Of a stretch of 64,000 bases of DNA, positions 41,133-49,514 are shown one piece after another (the first letter of the stretch is position 1; the number at the start of each line of letters is the position of its first letter). Location: assembly GCA_024363285.1 (NCBI GenBank), contig AP024710.1, positions 1,369,001 through 1,433,000 on the forward strand, given 5' to 3'. Position numbers and translations under genes: made by a program. The DNA comes from Leptolinea sp. HRD-7 (lineage in GTDB: Bacteria; Chloroflexota; Anaerolineae; Anaerolineales; Anaerolineaceae). The notes below the pieces were generated by a model. The model ran no database searches. It saw only the letters and a program-made list of their open reading frames with translations, and was not told where the DNA came from.

Positions 41133-42707
41133 ATGACCTCTCTTCCGCTCATACTCGCCATTGACCACGGCACATCCAGCATGAAAGTCGCGTTGATCCA
41201 GACGGACGGCCGGGTGCTGGGCTGGGAAAGTCAGGCGGTCAACCTTTATTTGACGCCCGATGGCGGCGCGGAACAATCACCGGATGAGTGGTGGTCGATA
41301 TTCCTGGCCACAGCCGGGCGGCTGCTGGCACGCTTCCCGGAAGAACGGGCGAGGGTGCGAGCCGTCTGCGCGTCCACGCAGGGCGAAGGTACCATCCCCG
41401 TGGATAAAGACGGCAATGCCCTGATGAACTGCATCCTGTGGATGGACATGCGCGGCGCGCCGAACCTGCGCAGGCAGTTCGGCGGAAAGGTTAACCTAAA
41501 CGGCCTGAGCCTTGATCGCATTGCCCGCTGGGTGCGGTTGACGGGCGGGATGCCCTCTACCACCGGTAAAGACCCGGCGTCACACATGCTGCTAGTGCGT
41601 GACCGGTTCCCCGAAATCTACGCTAAGACCTGTAAATTCCTGAACGTGGTCGATTACCTGAACCTGCGGCTGACCGGGTGGTTTACTGCTACTTTCGATT
41701 CCATTCTCACCTCCTGGGTGACGGACAACCGCGATCCCGATAATATCCAGTATTCCCCTGATCTGGTGCGTGACAGCGGTATAGACGTCGACAAATTCCC
41801 CGAAATTCTGCCCTGCACGGCCGTGGTTGGCACACTCAAGCCGGATGTGGCGGGGCAGCTTGGCCTGCCGGCGGATGTCAAGGTGGTGGCCGGAGCCATC
41901 GACAACACCGCGGCGGCCATCGGTGCTGGAACCATTGATGATTTCGCCACCCATCTTTATATCGGAACGTCCTCCTGGATGGCCGCGCATGTGCCCTTCA
42001 AGAAGACGGATGTGGCAACATCCCTTGCGTCCGTCCCCTGCGCGCTGCCGGGCCATTACCTGTTGACGGCCCTTCAGGCGACTGCCGGCGGCAACCTGAC
42101 CTACCTGCGCGACAACATCCTGTACCACAAGGATGAACTGCTGCAAGAAGAGAATGTGCCGGATATCTTCAAGGTGTTGGATATTATTGCCGCGCGCGTT
42201 CCGGCTGGCAGCAACGGGGTGCTTTATACACCCTGGATCTGGGGTGAACGCGCACCGATTGACGACAAATACGTGCGTGCCGGCCTGTACAACCTTTCGC
42301 TGAACAACACGCGTGAGGATATCATCCGCGCGTTCCTTGAGGGGGTGGCATATAACACCAACTGGCTGCTGGAACCGTTCCAGAAGTTCACCGGCCGAAG
42401 GGTGAAGACCATCAACATCGTGGGAGGAGGCGCGCAATCGGATATCTGGTGCCAGATATTCGCCGATGTGATGAATGTGGAGGTTCGTCAGGTGACTGAC
42501 CCGGTATATGCCAACGCGCGCGGCGCCGCCTGGATCGGCGCGGTGGGGTTGAAGGAACTGGCTTTCTCTGATATCCCGGGACTGGTCAGCTTCAAGAAGA
42601 TCTATATGCCTGATCCGCAGAACCGCGCGCTGTATACCGAAAAGTTCAATGTGTTTAAGTTGATCTACCGGCAGATGAAGGGGATTTATAAACGGTTGAA
42701 CCGTTAA
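41133..42707 (+). CDS. FGGY-family carbohydrate kinase
   Basis: 524-aa kinase of the xylulokinase/glycerol-kinase fold. The first ATPase domain opens LILAIDHGTSSMKVALIQTDGRVLG, with the acidic residue in QGEGTIPVDKDGNALMNCILWMDMRG; the second has GAIDNTAAAIGAGTIDDFATHLYIGTSSW and the FGGY-like signature near GVAYNTNWLLEPFQKFTGRRVKTINIVGGGAQSDIWCQIFADVMNVEVRQV. Within the operon (aldolase, aminotransferase, MFS, kinase) it presumably phosphorylates a polyol or ketose that the aldolase then cleaves. The exact substrate cannot be fixed from sequence. Confidence 0.9.
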   Translation: MTSLPLILAIDHGTSSMKVALIQTDGRVLGWESQAVNLYLTPDGGAEQSPDEWWSIFLATAGRLLARFPEERARVRAVCASTQGEGTIPVDKDGNALMNCILWMDMRGAPNLRRQFGGKVNLNGLSLDRIARWVRLTGGMPSTTGKDPASHMLLVRDRFPEIYAKTCKFLNVVDYLNLRLTGWFTATFDSILTSWVTDNRDPDNIQYSPDLVRDSGIDVDKFPEILPCTAVVGTLKPDVAGQLGLPADVKVVAGAIDNTAAAIGAGTIDDFATHLYIGTSSWMAAHVPFKKTDVATSLASVPCALPGHYLLTALQATAGGNLTYLRDNILYHKDELLQEENVPDIFKVLDIIAARVPAGSNGVLYTPWIWGERAPIDDKYVRAGLYNLSLNNTREDIIRAFLEGVAYNTNWLLEPFQKFTGRRVKTINIVGGGAQSDIWCQIFADVMNVEVRQVTDPVYANARGAAWIGAVGLKELAFSDIPGLVSFKKIYMPDPQNRALYTEKFNVFKLIYRQMKGIYKRLNR

Positions 42708-42745
42708 AAAATTTAAATAACGGTATGATTATGAAGGAGAGACTC

Positions 42746-43252
42746 ATGCCAGATAACACCTTCACATTATCACACCGTCCCATTCAACCGGATGATCTGC
42801 CGCTGATCTGTTCCTTTCCGCGGAGTGAACAGGAATTGTTCATGCTATTCCCGAAAGCCACCTACCCGTTGACCCCATCGCAGCTTCAGGAATCGATCAA
42901 CGCGCGGCTTGACCCCACTGTTGTTCTCTGTGGTGAACGTGTGGTTGGTTTCGCCAACCTGTATCAATGTGAGCCCGATAGAACCTGTTGGATTGGCAAT
43001 GTGGTGGTTGATCCGGATCTACGCGGTAAGGGGATCGGTACGTACCTGATCAATACTATGATCGGCATAGCCGTGCAAAAGTATAGGGTGAAAACCATGG
43101 AACTCTTCTGTATGAGTCACAATGTGGCCGGGCTATTCCTGTATACACGCCTGGGGTTCAGCCCAACTCGTATCGAGGAACGTGTTGACCGCCACGGCAA
43201 TCGGATCGCGACCATTCACATGATCCGTACTATTGCGGAGCCAGGCGCGTGA
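42746..43252 (+). CDS. GNAT-family N-acetyltransferase
   Basis: 168 aa with the GNAT core: a beta strand with VVGFANLYQ, then IGNVVVDPDLRGKGIGTYLINTMIG, where V-DP-LRGKGIG is the acetyl-CoA pyrophosphate loop, and ELFCMSHNVAGLFLYTRLGFSPT as motif B. The acceptor, whether an amine or a protein N-terminus, is unknown. AAGGAG before ATG 42746 decides the start over in-frame ATGs at 42725 and 42731. It is 38 nt after the kinase gene, so it may be the last gene of the same transcript. Confidence 0.86.
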   Translation: MPDNTFTLSHRPIQPDDLPLICSFPRSEQELFMLFPKATYPLTPSQLQESINARLDPTVVLCGERVVGFANLYQCEPDRTCWIGNVVVDPDLRGKGIGTYLINTMIGIAVQKYRVKTMELFCMSHNVAGLFLYTRLGFSPTRIEERVDRHGNRIATIHMIRTIAEPGA

Positions 43253-43327
43253 ACCTATAATTGGTACGTTCGGGGGAATGCTATTCCCGTGCTGAAACCA
43301 AACACACCATCCTGTCCAAGAGGTTCT

Positions 43328-44092
43328 ATGTCAGAAAGCCTGTCCACGAAAAGCTTGCAATCCATTCTGACCTATCCGTTCAAAGACCCGGATTGGGCGG
43401 GTAAGTTCTTCACTGCCGTCGGGTTGACGTTTGCCGCGGGTATCGTCCCATTGATCCCCGCGTTGTTCGTCAACGGGTATTTGTACCGCATCATGCACAA
43501 TGTGATCGTGGATAAGTTAGAACCCTCCATGCCGGAATGGACGGATTGGGGCAAACTGTTGAGCGATGGATGGAGGATGTTCGCTGTCACCTTTCTTTAC
43601 CAGCTTCCGGTGTTCCTTATCGGGGCGGTCGGTTTAGGTTTTTACCTGGTGTCGTTTGTGGGAATCATGGCGGCTGAAGGCGCGGAGCCGGAAGATGCGG
43701 CGGTATTGCTGCCGCTGATCTCTTTTGGTGTGATGATGCTCTCGATGTTCGCGGCTACATTCCTGGGTATTCTTTTGTTCTGCCTGCTGCCCGCGGCGGT
43801 GGGTCACACGGTGGCCAATGATTCTTTTAAAGCCGGATTTGATTTCACCGGTTGGTGGCAGGTAATGAAAGCTAATGCCGGGGGGTTCGCCGTAGCGCTG
43901 TTGGTATTGTTCGGCTTGCTATCGGTGGTATATCTGATCGCCAACCTGTTGTATATGACCATCGTGCTGATGTGTTTGATGTTCGTCATCCCGCTGGTGG
44001 GGGTGGTCTATATTGGGCTGATTGGGGCAGCGTTGATCGGGCAGGCGTATCGCGAAGGTGTGGAGCGGTTGGAGGAAGTGCCGGCCGCGTAG
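43328..44092 (+). CDS. DUF4013 membrane protein
   Basis: 254 aa with several hydrophobic helices (FFTAVGLTFAAGIVPLIPALFVNGYL, FLYQLPVFLIGAVGLGFYLVSFVGIMA, LLPLISFGVMMLSMFAATFLGILLFCLLPAA, FAVALLVLFGLLSVVYLIANLLYMTIVLMCLMFVIPLVGVVYIGL). The MPEWTDWGKLLSDGWRMF stretch near residue 75 is typical of the DUF4013 group, which has no tested function; some members lie in operons for membrane remodelling. The ATG follows AAGAGG. It stands just before the REPIN cluster. Confidence 0.78.
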   Translation: MSESLSTKSLQSILTYPFKDPDWAGKFFTAVGLTFAAGIVPLIPALFVNGYLYRIMHNVIVDKLEPSMPEWTDWGKLLSDGWRMFAVTFLYQLPVFLIGAVGLGFYLVSFVGIMAAEGAEPEDAAVLLPLISFGVMMLSMFAATFLGILLFCLLPAAVGHTVANDSFKAGFDFTGWWQVMKANAGGFAVALLVLFGLLSVVYLIANLLYMTIVLMCLMFVIPLVGVVYIGLIGAALIGQAYREGVERLEEVPAA

Positions 44093-44095
44093 ATG

Positions 44096-44472
44096 TAGGT
44101 TGGAGAAACCGCATCAAACGAAAATCACATCCATTTGTATTGATTTAGACAAAAATCGACCGGCGGTTTCTCCAACCTGGTCAATCGGGACAGAAACCTT
44201 TCTAAAAAAAGTAAACTTTCAACTATGCCAGGTTGGAGAAAGCCGGAAAGGTGCGGCTTTCTCCAACCTACATCCATTCTTCAACACAGCCGCGTAGGTT
44301 GGGGAAACCGCCGGAAATAATTGACTTGTTTTTCACCACGTTTTGTGACATCTGTCACGCGGCGGTTTCTCCAACACCGTCTGCCGGGGACGAATCCCCT
44401 TTGAACAATTGGAATGAAATTTACCATACCTGGTTGGAGAAAGCCTAAAGAGCACGGCTTTCCCCAACCTAC
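44096..44472. repeat. Cluster of REP/REPIN sequences beside the RAYT gene
   Basis: Eight related units alternate in inverted pairs. Type TAGGTTGGAGAAACCGC (44096-44112) pairs with GCGGTTTCTCCAACCTGG (44163-44180); type CCAGGTTGGAGAAAGCC (44228-44244) with GGCTTTCTCCAACCTA (44255-44270); TAGGTTGGGGAAACCGCC (44295-44312) with GGCGGTTTCTCCAAC (44361-44375); and TGGTTGGAGAAAGCC (44431-44445) with CGGCTTTCCCCAACCTAC (44455-44472). Two pairs have short loops and two have longer ones. The four inverted pairs are REPINs or short REP hairpins. The last unit abuts the RAYT stop codon. Confidence 0.88.
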
Positions 44473-45009
44473 TTATTCAAACAATGTTGTGTTTATTATT
44501 GTTTTTGATGGGATCCATTCCGGCGGGTAATACCCATTTTCTTGATATTTCTTGAAACTGGATAATTTCCAATCTTCCGGGTTTTGAACGTAACCATGTT
44601 TGACCGGGTTGTAATGAATGTAATCGATATGGTTGTTCAGGTCTATTTCATCACGAATGGCGTGTTCCCAGTATCGGCGCTGCCAGTAACCGGCTTCCCC
44701 TTTGGCACCACATTTCGGCGGGGCGTCTGATTTCAACAGAGAATTCATTTTTCGGGAGAAAGTATTCTTGATAATGCTCCAACGAACCGGGAAGTTATCG
44801 TCATCCTCGGGCAATGTCCAGATCATGTGAATATGGTCGGGCATAATGACATGTGCATCGATCTTAAATGGATGGGATTTAAAGGCGGTACTGAATGATT
44901 CCCTCAAAGTATCCACATAAAGGGAATTATTTAAAATCTGACGTCTTTTAAAAGTTACAAGCGTGAAAAAGTAAGTTCCACCCGGTATTCTTAATCGACG
45001 ATAGTTCAT
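44473..45009 (-). CDS. REP-associated tyrosine transposase (RAYT)
   Basis: 178-aa protein of the IS200/TnpA_REP family. Signature blocks are YRRLRIPGGTYFFTLVTFKRR, the HUH motif in VIMPDHIHMIWTLPEDD, and the catalytic Tyr in IDLNNHIDYIHYNPVKHGYVQNPEDWKLSSF. RAYTs nick single-stranded REP hairpins and are thought to spread REPINs while being kept as single-copy, non-mobile genes. Eight REP units lie directly downstream of its stop, which is the classic arrangement. It appears intact. Confidence 0.93.
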   Translation of the reverse strand: MNYRRLRIPGGTYFFTLVTFKRRQILNNSLYVDTLRESFSTAFKSHPFKIDAHVIMPDHIHMIWTLPEDDDNFPVRWSIIKNTFSRKMNSLLKSDAPPKCGAKGEAGYWQRRYWEHAIRDEIDLNNHIDYIHYNPVKHGYVQNPEDWKLSSFKKYQENGYYPPEWIPSKTIINTTLFE

Positions 45010-45384
45010 AAAATAGAACCCTGCCTATTACAAATTTTACTTCAACACTTTTTCATCGTCCTGACGAACTCATCCCTTTCGGTGACTCACGATTTGTAAC
45101 CCCGATGCTCGAACCACCCGATCTCTTTGTGCGGGGTTTCACGCAGTTCCCATAACAACTGAGGGAATGTATTCCATCCTGGTGGGGTCAACACGCGGGA
45201 ATGCAGCGTATACCCTTATGGTAAAGTCATAATTCGCATAGTAAACAAACTGGATCATGCCGAGTAAATGTATTGCTCCGGTTTGGTTATCTAGAAACCG
45301 GTGGCTGCTCTCTCAATCACGGGCTATAATCAAATACTTGCTCCGGAAGTAACTAATAATGGACCAGAAAAGTGAGGATACAGG
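45010..45384. other. Intergenic region between RAYT and SDR genes
   Basis: About 375 nt. The 45087-45215 part on the minus strand could be a remnant of a coding sequence (see separate entry). Near 45325-45330 a TATAAT lies on the plus strand, about 60 nt before the SDR start; the -35 is weak. No RNA gene was recognised. Confidence 0.4.
45087..45215 (-). pseudogene. Possible C-terminal gene remnant
   Basis: A 42-codon open stretch without a start codon, bounded by stops, reads like the end of a protein (fragments TPPGWNTFPQLLWELR and EIGWFEHRGYKS). Codon choice and the Trp/Leu/His composition look protein-like rather than random, but no family was recognised, and it may be chance. Confidence 0.25.
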
Positions 45385-46161
45385 ATGGCAACAGAAAACA
45401 CTCCCCTGGGTCAGATACTAAAAGGAAAGAACGTGCTGGTGACCGGTGCCGGCGGCGGAATGGGCGCGGGCATTGCCCGCCGGTTTGCCCTGGCCGGCGC
45501 CAATGTGGCGGTATGCGATCTCAAACCGGCAGATGCCACGCTGGAAACAATAATAAAAGCCGGTGTGAGGGGCTACGCCGCCGCGGCTGACGTGTCCGAT
45601 GCGGCCAGCGTCACCGCGCTATTTGATGACGTGACGGTCAACTTCGGGCTGATCGACATTCTGATCAATAACGCCGGTATTTACCCCAACGCCGAGATCC
45701 TGACCATGACCCCGGAACAGTGGGACCAGACCATTGATATCGACCTGAAATCGGTGTTCCTGTGTACGCAGGCAGCCGCCCGCAAGCTGGTGGAAACCGG
45801 AAAAGCCGGGGCGATCGTCAACATTGGTTCGATCGATGCCACCAATCCGTTGTACGCGCACAGCCATTATTCCGCCGCCAAAGCCGGGGTGATCGCTTTT
45901 ACCCGCGCGGCCGCGCAGGAACTGGGAAAATACAACATCCGGGTGAACTCGGTGTCACCGGGATTAATTAACCGCCCGGGGCTGGCGGAAGCCTGGCCGG
46001 ATGGTTACAACCGCTTTATGGCGCGCACCCCCATAGGGAGGGTGGGTGAACCCGAGGATATCGCGGACGCCTGCATTTACCTGGCCAGTGACGCCGCGCG
46101 CTGGGTCACCGGAACCAACCTGATCGTGGATGGCGGAGTTCAGGCCTGCCCGATGTTCTAA
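45385..46161 (+). CDS. Short-chain dehydrogenase/reductase
   Basis: 258-aa classical SDR: LVTGAGGGMGAGIARRFALAGANVAVCDL with an acidic end of strand beta-2 (Asp), pointing to NAD preference; NNAGIYPNAEI; Ser-Tyr-Lys in IVNIGSIDATNPLYAHSHYSAAKAGVIAFTRAAAQ (YSAAK); and VNSVSPGLINRPG. The substrate is unknown; the 3-oxoacyl-ACP-reductase/glucose-dehydrogenase-like layout fits many classes. A weak AGGATACAGG stands before the ATG. The cupin gene follows after 65 nt. Confidence 0.9.
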   Translation: MATENTPLGQILKGKNVLVTGAGGGMGAGIARRFALAGANVAVCDLKPADATLETIIKAGVRGYAAAADVSDAASVTALFDDVTVNFGLIDILINNAGIYPNAEILTMTPEQWDQTIDIDLKSVFLCTQAAARKLVETGKAGAIVNIGSIDATNPLYAHSHYSAAKAGVIAFTRAAAQELGKYNIRVNSVSPGLINRPGLAEAWPDGYNRFMARTPIGRVGEPEDIADACIYLASDAARWVTGTNLIVDGGVQACPMF

Positions 46162-46226
46162 ACCTTTATACCGGGCGCCATCCGGTACAATAAGAAACTC
46201 ATTGTCGACATTATTCTTGGAGGATC

Positions 46227-46769
46227 ATGACAGACCGAGCGTACATCCAGAAATTGATCGAATTCTTCCAGTTGGAACCGCTTCCCGTGGAAGGCGGTCT
46301 GTTCAAACAGACGTACAAAGCCGAAACATCTCTGCCGGAAAATGTTCTGCCTGCCGGCTGCGAAGGTCCGCACCCTATGGGGACGGTCATCCTGTATTTT
46401 TATACCGATGATCCAGATCATTTCTCGGCCATACACAAGCTTCCGCTGGATGAGACCTATCACTTTTACATGGGTGATCCGGTGGAGATGCTGCTTCTGC
46501 ACCCCGATGGCCGCAGCGAACGCGTCATTTTAGGGCATGACGTGCTGAACGGGCAGAAGGTGCAGTTCACCGTTCCGCGTGGGGTATGGCAGGCATCCCA
46601 TCTGCTGCCCGGCGGGCAGTACGCGCTGGCCGGCACCACCATGTCACCGGGATACGCGGATAGTGACTACCTTGGCGGCGAACGTGAAGAACTGATCCGT
46701 TCATACCCTCAAGAAGCAGACCTGATACGCGCTCTCACCAGGCCCGGCGCGCCTTTGCGCACTGTTTGA
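46227..46769 (+). CDS. Cupin, DUF985 family
   Basis: 180 aa. The cupin barrel is visible in FFQLEPLPVEGGLFKQTYKAE, MGTVILYFYTDDPDHFSAIHKLPLDETYHFYMGDPVEMLLLHPDGR, and VPRGVWQASHLLPGGQYALAGTTMSPGYADSDYLGGEREEL. These are the DUF985 conserved segments, in which the His and Glu around HKLPLDETYHFY would line the pocket. The family lacks a settled function; some members are linked to sugar or aromatic chemistry. It ends in a strong hairpin. Confidence 0.85.
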   Translation: MTDRAYIQKLIEFFQLEPLPVEGGLFKQTYKAETSLPENVLPAGCEGPHPMGTVILYFYTDDPDHFSAIHKLPLDETYHFYMGDPVEMLLLHPDGRSERVILGHDVLNGQKVQFTVPRGVWQASHLLPGGQYALAGTTMSPGYADSDYLGGEREELIRSYPQEADLIRALTRPGAPLRTV

Positions 46770-46779
46770 ACTGTGTAAT

Positions 46780-46815
46780 AATACATCCGGTACAAATGAA
46801 CCGGATGTATTGTTT
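46780..46815 (+). terminator. Intrinsic terminator after the cupin gene
   Basis: AATACATCCGGT (46780-46791) pairs with ACCGGATGTATT (46800-46811), loop of eight, followed by GTTT. The 12-bp stem is perfect and precedes the TMEM175-like gene by 15 nt. Confidence 0.75.
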
Positions 46816-46826
46816 AAGCTGAATGT

Positions 46827-47510
46827 ATGAGCACTTCATCAAAACGTTTTCCCTCAAATCAAAAAAATAATGCGGCTGGCGACGCTTCCAGAATTTTTAT
46901 GAGCCTATCACGCCTGGAAACCCTGGGAGATGCCATTTTTGCTTTCTCATTGACCTTGCTGGCATTTGACCTTGACCTCCCGGGCCTGGCAGGCAGTGAC
47001 TTGAAGCCAAGGCTAATCGCCCTTCTTCCAAAACTCGTGATCTTCATTTTCACCTTCCTGGTGGTTGCCCAGCAGTGGGATGTTCATCAACGCACGCTGC
47101 GATACGTCGCCCATGCTGATGGCACGTTCATCTGGCTTAATCTTCTTTCGTATATGTTTATTGTGCTTTTACCAACGTCGGCCGATGTTCTGGGGGAATA
47201 TCCACTTGAGCCGTTGGCGCTTATGGCCTTTGGCGTAAATCTGGCGCTTTTCAGTCTGGTCTCGTGGTTTCTGTGGCGGTACGCATCAGAAAAGGGGCGG
47301 TTGCTTCAAGAGGGGTTGAATAGCGAGATCGTCAAAATGATCGGAAACCTCTGGCTTTCTACACCGGTGATCATCGGAATTTGCATCCCTCTAAGTCTGC
47401 TGAGTGTATATCCGGTTTATGTCATCTGGTTTTTAATGCCCATCTTCTCGTATATCGTCAGTAAACGAACAGTCCAAAAAATCAGAGAACAAACAGATAT
47501 TTCAGGGTAA
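46827..47510 (+). CDS. TMEM175-like (DUF1211) membrane protein
   Basis: 227 aa. The N-terminus SRLETLGDAIFAFSLTLLAFDLDLPG corresponds to the family's RxxxFSDAVFAI(x)ITLLVLE signature, although the FSD triad reads LGD here. Five or six further hydrophobic helices follow (LVIFIFTFLVVAQQWDVHQRTLRYV, TFIWLNLLSYMFIVLLPTSADVLG, LMAFGVNLALFSLVSWFLW, LSTPVIIGICIPLSLLSVYPVYVIWFLMPIFSYIV). Bacterial TMEM175 proteins are leak potassium channels; the role here is inferred from family alone. The next gene starts 2 nt after the stop. Confidence 0.82.
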   Translation: MSTSSKRFPSNQKNNAAGDASRIFMSLSRLETLGDAIFAFSLTLLAFDLDLPGLAGSDLKPRLIALLPKLVIFIFTFLVVAQQWDVHQRTLRYVAHADGTFIWLNLLSYMFIVLLPTSADVLGEYPLEPLALMAFGVNLALFSLVSWFLWRYASEKGRLLQEGLNSEIVKMIGNLWLSTPVIIGICIPLSLLSVYPVYVIWFLMPIFSYIVSKRTVQKIREQTDISG

Positions 47511-47512
47511 GT

Positions 47513-48172
47513 ATGCCATCATCAGAATTCAGGCGTGAATCGGGTGACCCGCAGCCGGCAACCGGCAAGGCGTATGACCGCTTCATGGAAAGTATGAAGA
47601 TTGATTATTACAAGTGGCATGACGGCATCGGTTATGACCTTGACGCGCTGAATGAACTTGACAGCAGCGAGTTAAAACAGGTGGAAGACTTGCTGATCTC
47701 GCGCAAAGATCGTGACTGGCGCGATGTAGAAGCGCTGGCCGCGTTAAACACACCCGGATCCATTCAGGCTTTGAGGGATACCCTCACCAGCCCAAACCTG
47801 GAATGCCGGCTGATGGCGGTACGCTACCTGAAAGACCTTGGTATTGAAGACCACATCGAAGAGGTGATAGTACAGACTTTGCCGCAAACCAGCATTGGTG
47901 ACGGCATGACATACGCGTTGACGCTGGCAAAACTTTACCAGACCGAAAATATCCGCCGGGCGGTGCTGCGCAGCGCGTTTACCGGTAAAGACGACATTCG
48001 GGTACATTGCGCGGCCATGGCGTTGTATCTCTATGGGATATCCAAATCTGATTTTGATAAAGATTTCAAGATCATCTTCGAATTTCATGAAAAAGATTTT
48101 AATGCCCGTAAACGAATTTTTGAACGGCTCTGCGCGATGGTGCGGGTAAATCCTGTTGACGTATTGTTTTGA
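47513..48172 (+). CDS. HEAT-repeat-like protein
   Basis: 219 aa, soluble. It looks like a small alpha-solenoid: ALNELDSSELKQVEDLLISRKDRDWRDVEALAALNTPGSIQALRDTLTSPNLECRLMAVRYLKDLGIEDHIEEVIVQTL, then further helical pairs (GMTYALTLAKLYQTENIRRAVLRSAF; VHCAAMALYLYGISKSDFDKDF). This is a HEAT/PBS-like pattern used for protein binding. It is two nt from the channel gene, so they are cotranscribed and may interact. I do not recognise a closer family. Confidence 0.65.
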   Translation: MPSSEFRRESGDPQPATGKAYDRFMESMKIDYYKWHDGIGYDLDALNELDSSELKQVEDLLISRKDRDWRDVEALAALNTPGSIQALRDTLTSPNLECRLMAVRYLKDLGIEDHIEEVIVQTLPQTSIGDGMTYALTLAKLYQTENIRRAVLRSAFTGKDDIRVHCAAMALYLYGISKSDFDKDFKIIFEFHEKDFNARKRIFERLCAMVRVNPVDVLF

Positions 48173-48244
48173 TTGGCCGAGAAGAACTTTTTTTTGTAAC
48201 CGGAACGTATAATGATATAGATCGATCAATTCTCGGAGGTTTTT

Positions 48245-49123
48245 TTGAAGCCTGTGCGAAAGTCTGTCGGCGTGTTGTTGATTGCCGCCGGGGTCATTGG
48301 AATTTTGCTCAGTCTGGCCGGAATCGCCGGGGTATGGACGGCGCGTCCCGCTGTAATATCATCCATCCGTATGGTACTGGGCGCTCTTTCCAGTTCGGTT
48401 GAATCCAGTCGTCAGGCTGTGACGATCACCGAAGAGGCGTTGGATTCATCCATCGATGGAATGAGAACGTTATCCGATGTGGTTCACTCACTGGAAAAAA
48501 GTGTAAAGAACACCCGCCCCGCGGTGGAAACTGTCAGCGGGTTGTTGAATAAAACCCTGCCTGCCTCGGTAGAATCCGCCGCGAATTCATTGAACACCGC
48601 CAGAGAAGCAGCTGTCTCTCTGGAGAACGCTGTCAAACAACTGGACGTTCTGCAGGCGTCACTGAACACTATCCCGCTGATCAACTCTCTGATCCCGGAT
48701 GAGTCCCCCGCGTACGAACCGCAGAAACCGCTGTCTGCTTCACTGGGTGAGTTATCCAGCAGCCTGGATACGGTTCCGGATTCTTTTCAGGATGTGTCGC
48801 GCGACCTGGATAAAGCAGCCGGCGACCTGCGCATCATAGAAGATGGACTGGGATCCATTTCAAAAAATGTTGACCAACTTTCCGCGAACCTTGAAAAGTA
48901 CCGGGAAAATCTGGCAGAATCGAAGAAGTCGATGGACTCATTGAGCAGCCTGCTGACAAAGACGGGCGAAAGCCTGGACCCGGTGGTGACATCTATCGCG
49001 GTGCTTGTCACCTTGTTGTTTTTCTGTCTACTAATGACACAGGTTGTAGTGATCGATGAAGGTCGACGTTTCCTGGATGATGATGAATCCCGCCTTACAG
49101 CCAGCAGGCAACAAGGCGATTAA
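48245..49123 (+). CDS. Coiled-coil protein with N- and C-terminal membrane helices
   Basis: 292 aa, starting at TTG 48245 after GGAGG. The N-terminal helix (SVGVLLIAAGVIGILLSLAGIAGVW) and a C-terminal one (PVVTSIAVLVTLLFFCLLMTQVVVI) flank a long heptad-rich, Ser/Leu/Val-rich helix (about residues 50-250: for example SSSVESSRQAVTITEEALDSSIDGMRTLSDVVHSLEK). The extended helix is apolipoprotein- or tether-like and would form a parallel bundle outside or inside the membrane. It is followed by a 74-aa protein after 17 nt. Its role is unknown. Confidence 0.68.
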   Translation: MKPVRKSVGVLLIAAGVIGILLSLAGIAGVWTARPAVISSIRMVLGALSSSVESSRQAVTITEEALDSSIDGMRTLSDVVHSLEKSVKNTRPAVETVSGLLNKTLPASVESAANSLNTAREAAVSLENAVKQLDVLQASLNTIPLINSLIPDESPAYEPQKPLSASLGELSSSLDTVPDSFQDVSRDLDKAAGDLRIIEDGLGSISKNVDQLSANLEKYRENLAESKKSMDSLSSLLTKTGESLDPVVTSIAVLVTLLFFCLLMTQVVVIDEGRRFLDDDESRLTASRQQGD

Positions 49124-49140
49124 TTTCTGGAGGATACCAA

Positions 49141-49365
49141 ATGCCCTTTACCCTAGATTCAACCGTTGGCGAAATCCTTGGCAATCCGAAAGCGCGGGAC
49201 GCGATGGATAAATACGCCCCGGGTTTGTCGTCAAACCCGATGATCGGGATGGCAAAGAATTGGACAATCCGTAATATTCTGGCCATGCCCCAGGCGAAAG
49301 CCGCCGGATTGTCAGTGGAGAAAGTTCAGCAGGTATTAGACGAAATCAACGCGTCAGATCTCTGA
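49141..49365 (+). CDS. Small helical domain protein
   Basis: 74 aa: TVGEILGNPKARDAMDKYAPGLSSNPMIGMAKNWTIRNILAMPQAKAAGLSVEKVQQVLDEIN. The motif VGEIL-NP-A---L-KY-PG---NPMIGMA is one I recognise from C-terminal add-on domains of some glycosidases and esterases; here it is a stand-alone gene. Function unknown; it may be a small binding module. TGGAGGAT precedes the ATG, giving one of the best ribosome binding sites in the region. Confidence 0.68.
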   Translation: MPFTLDSTVGEILGNPKARDAMDKYAPGLSSNPMIGMAKNWTIRNILAMPQAKAAGLSVEKVQQVLDEINASDL

Positions 49366-49403
49366 TCCAATATAAGATTGATGTAAGAATCATCTTTTTG
49401 TGA

Positions 49404-49431
49404 TTGACATTAGATAAAAACGGCTTATAGT
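49404..49431 (+). promoter_or_regulatory. Promoter of the small membrane protein gene
   Basis: TTGACA (49404-49409), a 16-nt spacer and TATAGT (49426-49431). The transcript starts near 49438, giving a 5' UTR of about 75 nt that contains GGTCTTTAAGACC, a hairpin, ahead of the AAAGGAG ribosome site. Confidence 0.6.
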
Positions 49432-49514
49432 ATTAAAAATTCATTAATCTCTCCAACCGGTCTTTAAGACCTCCGGGGAAGGGGAGAAATCATAAACAGA
49501 AAAGGAGATATTCA

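Noticed and set aside
45030..45130. tRNA-like TTCGAGCATCGGGGTT stretch
   Set aside because: The T-loop-like GGTTCGA motif is present on the minus strand, but no cloverleaf with acceptor and anticodon stems could be drawn. The same bases read better as a short coding remnant.
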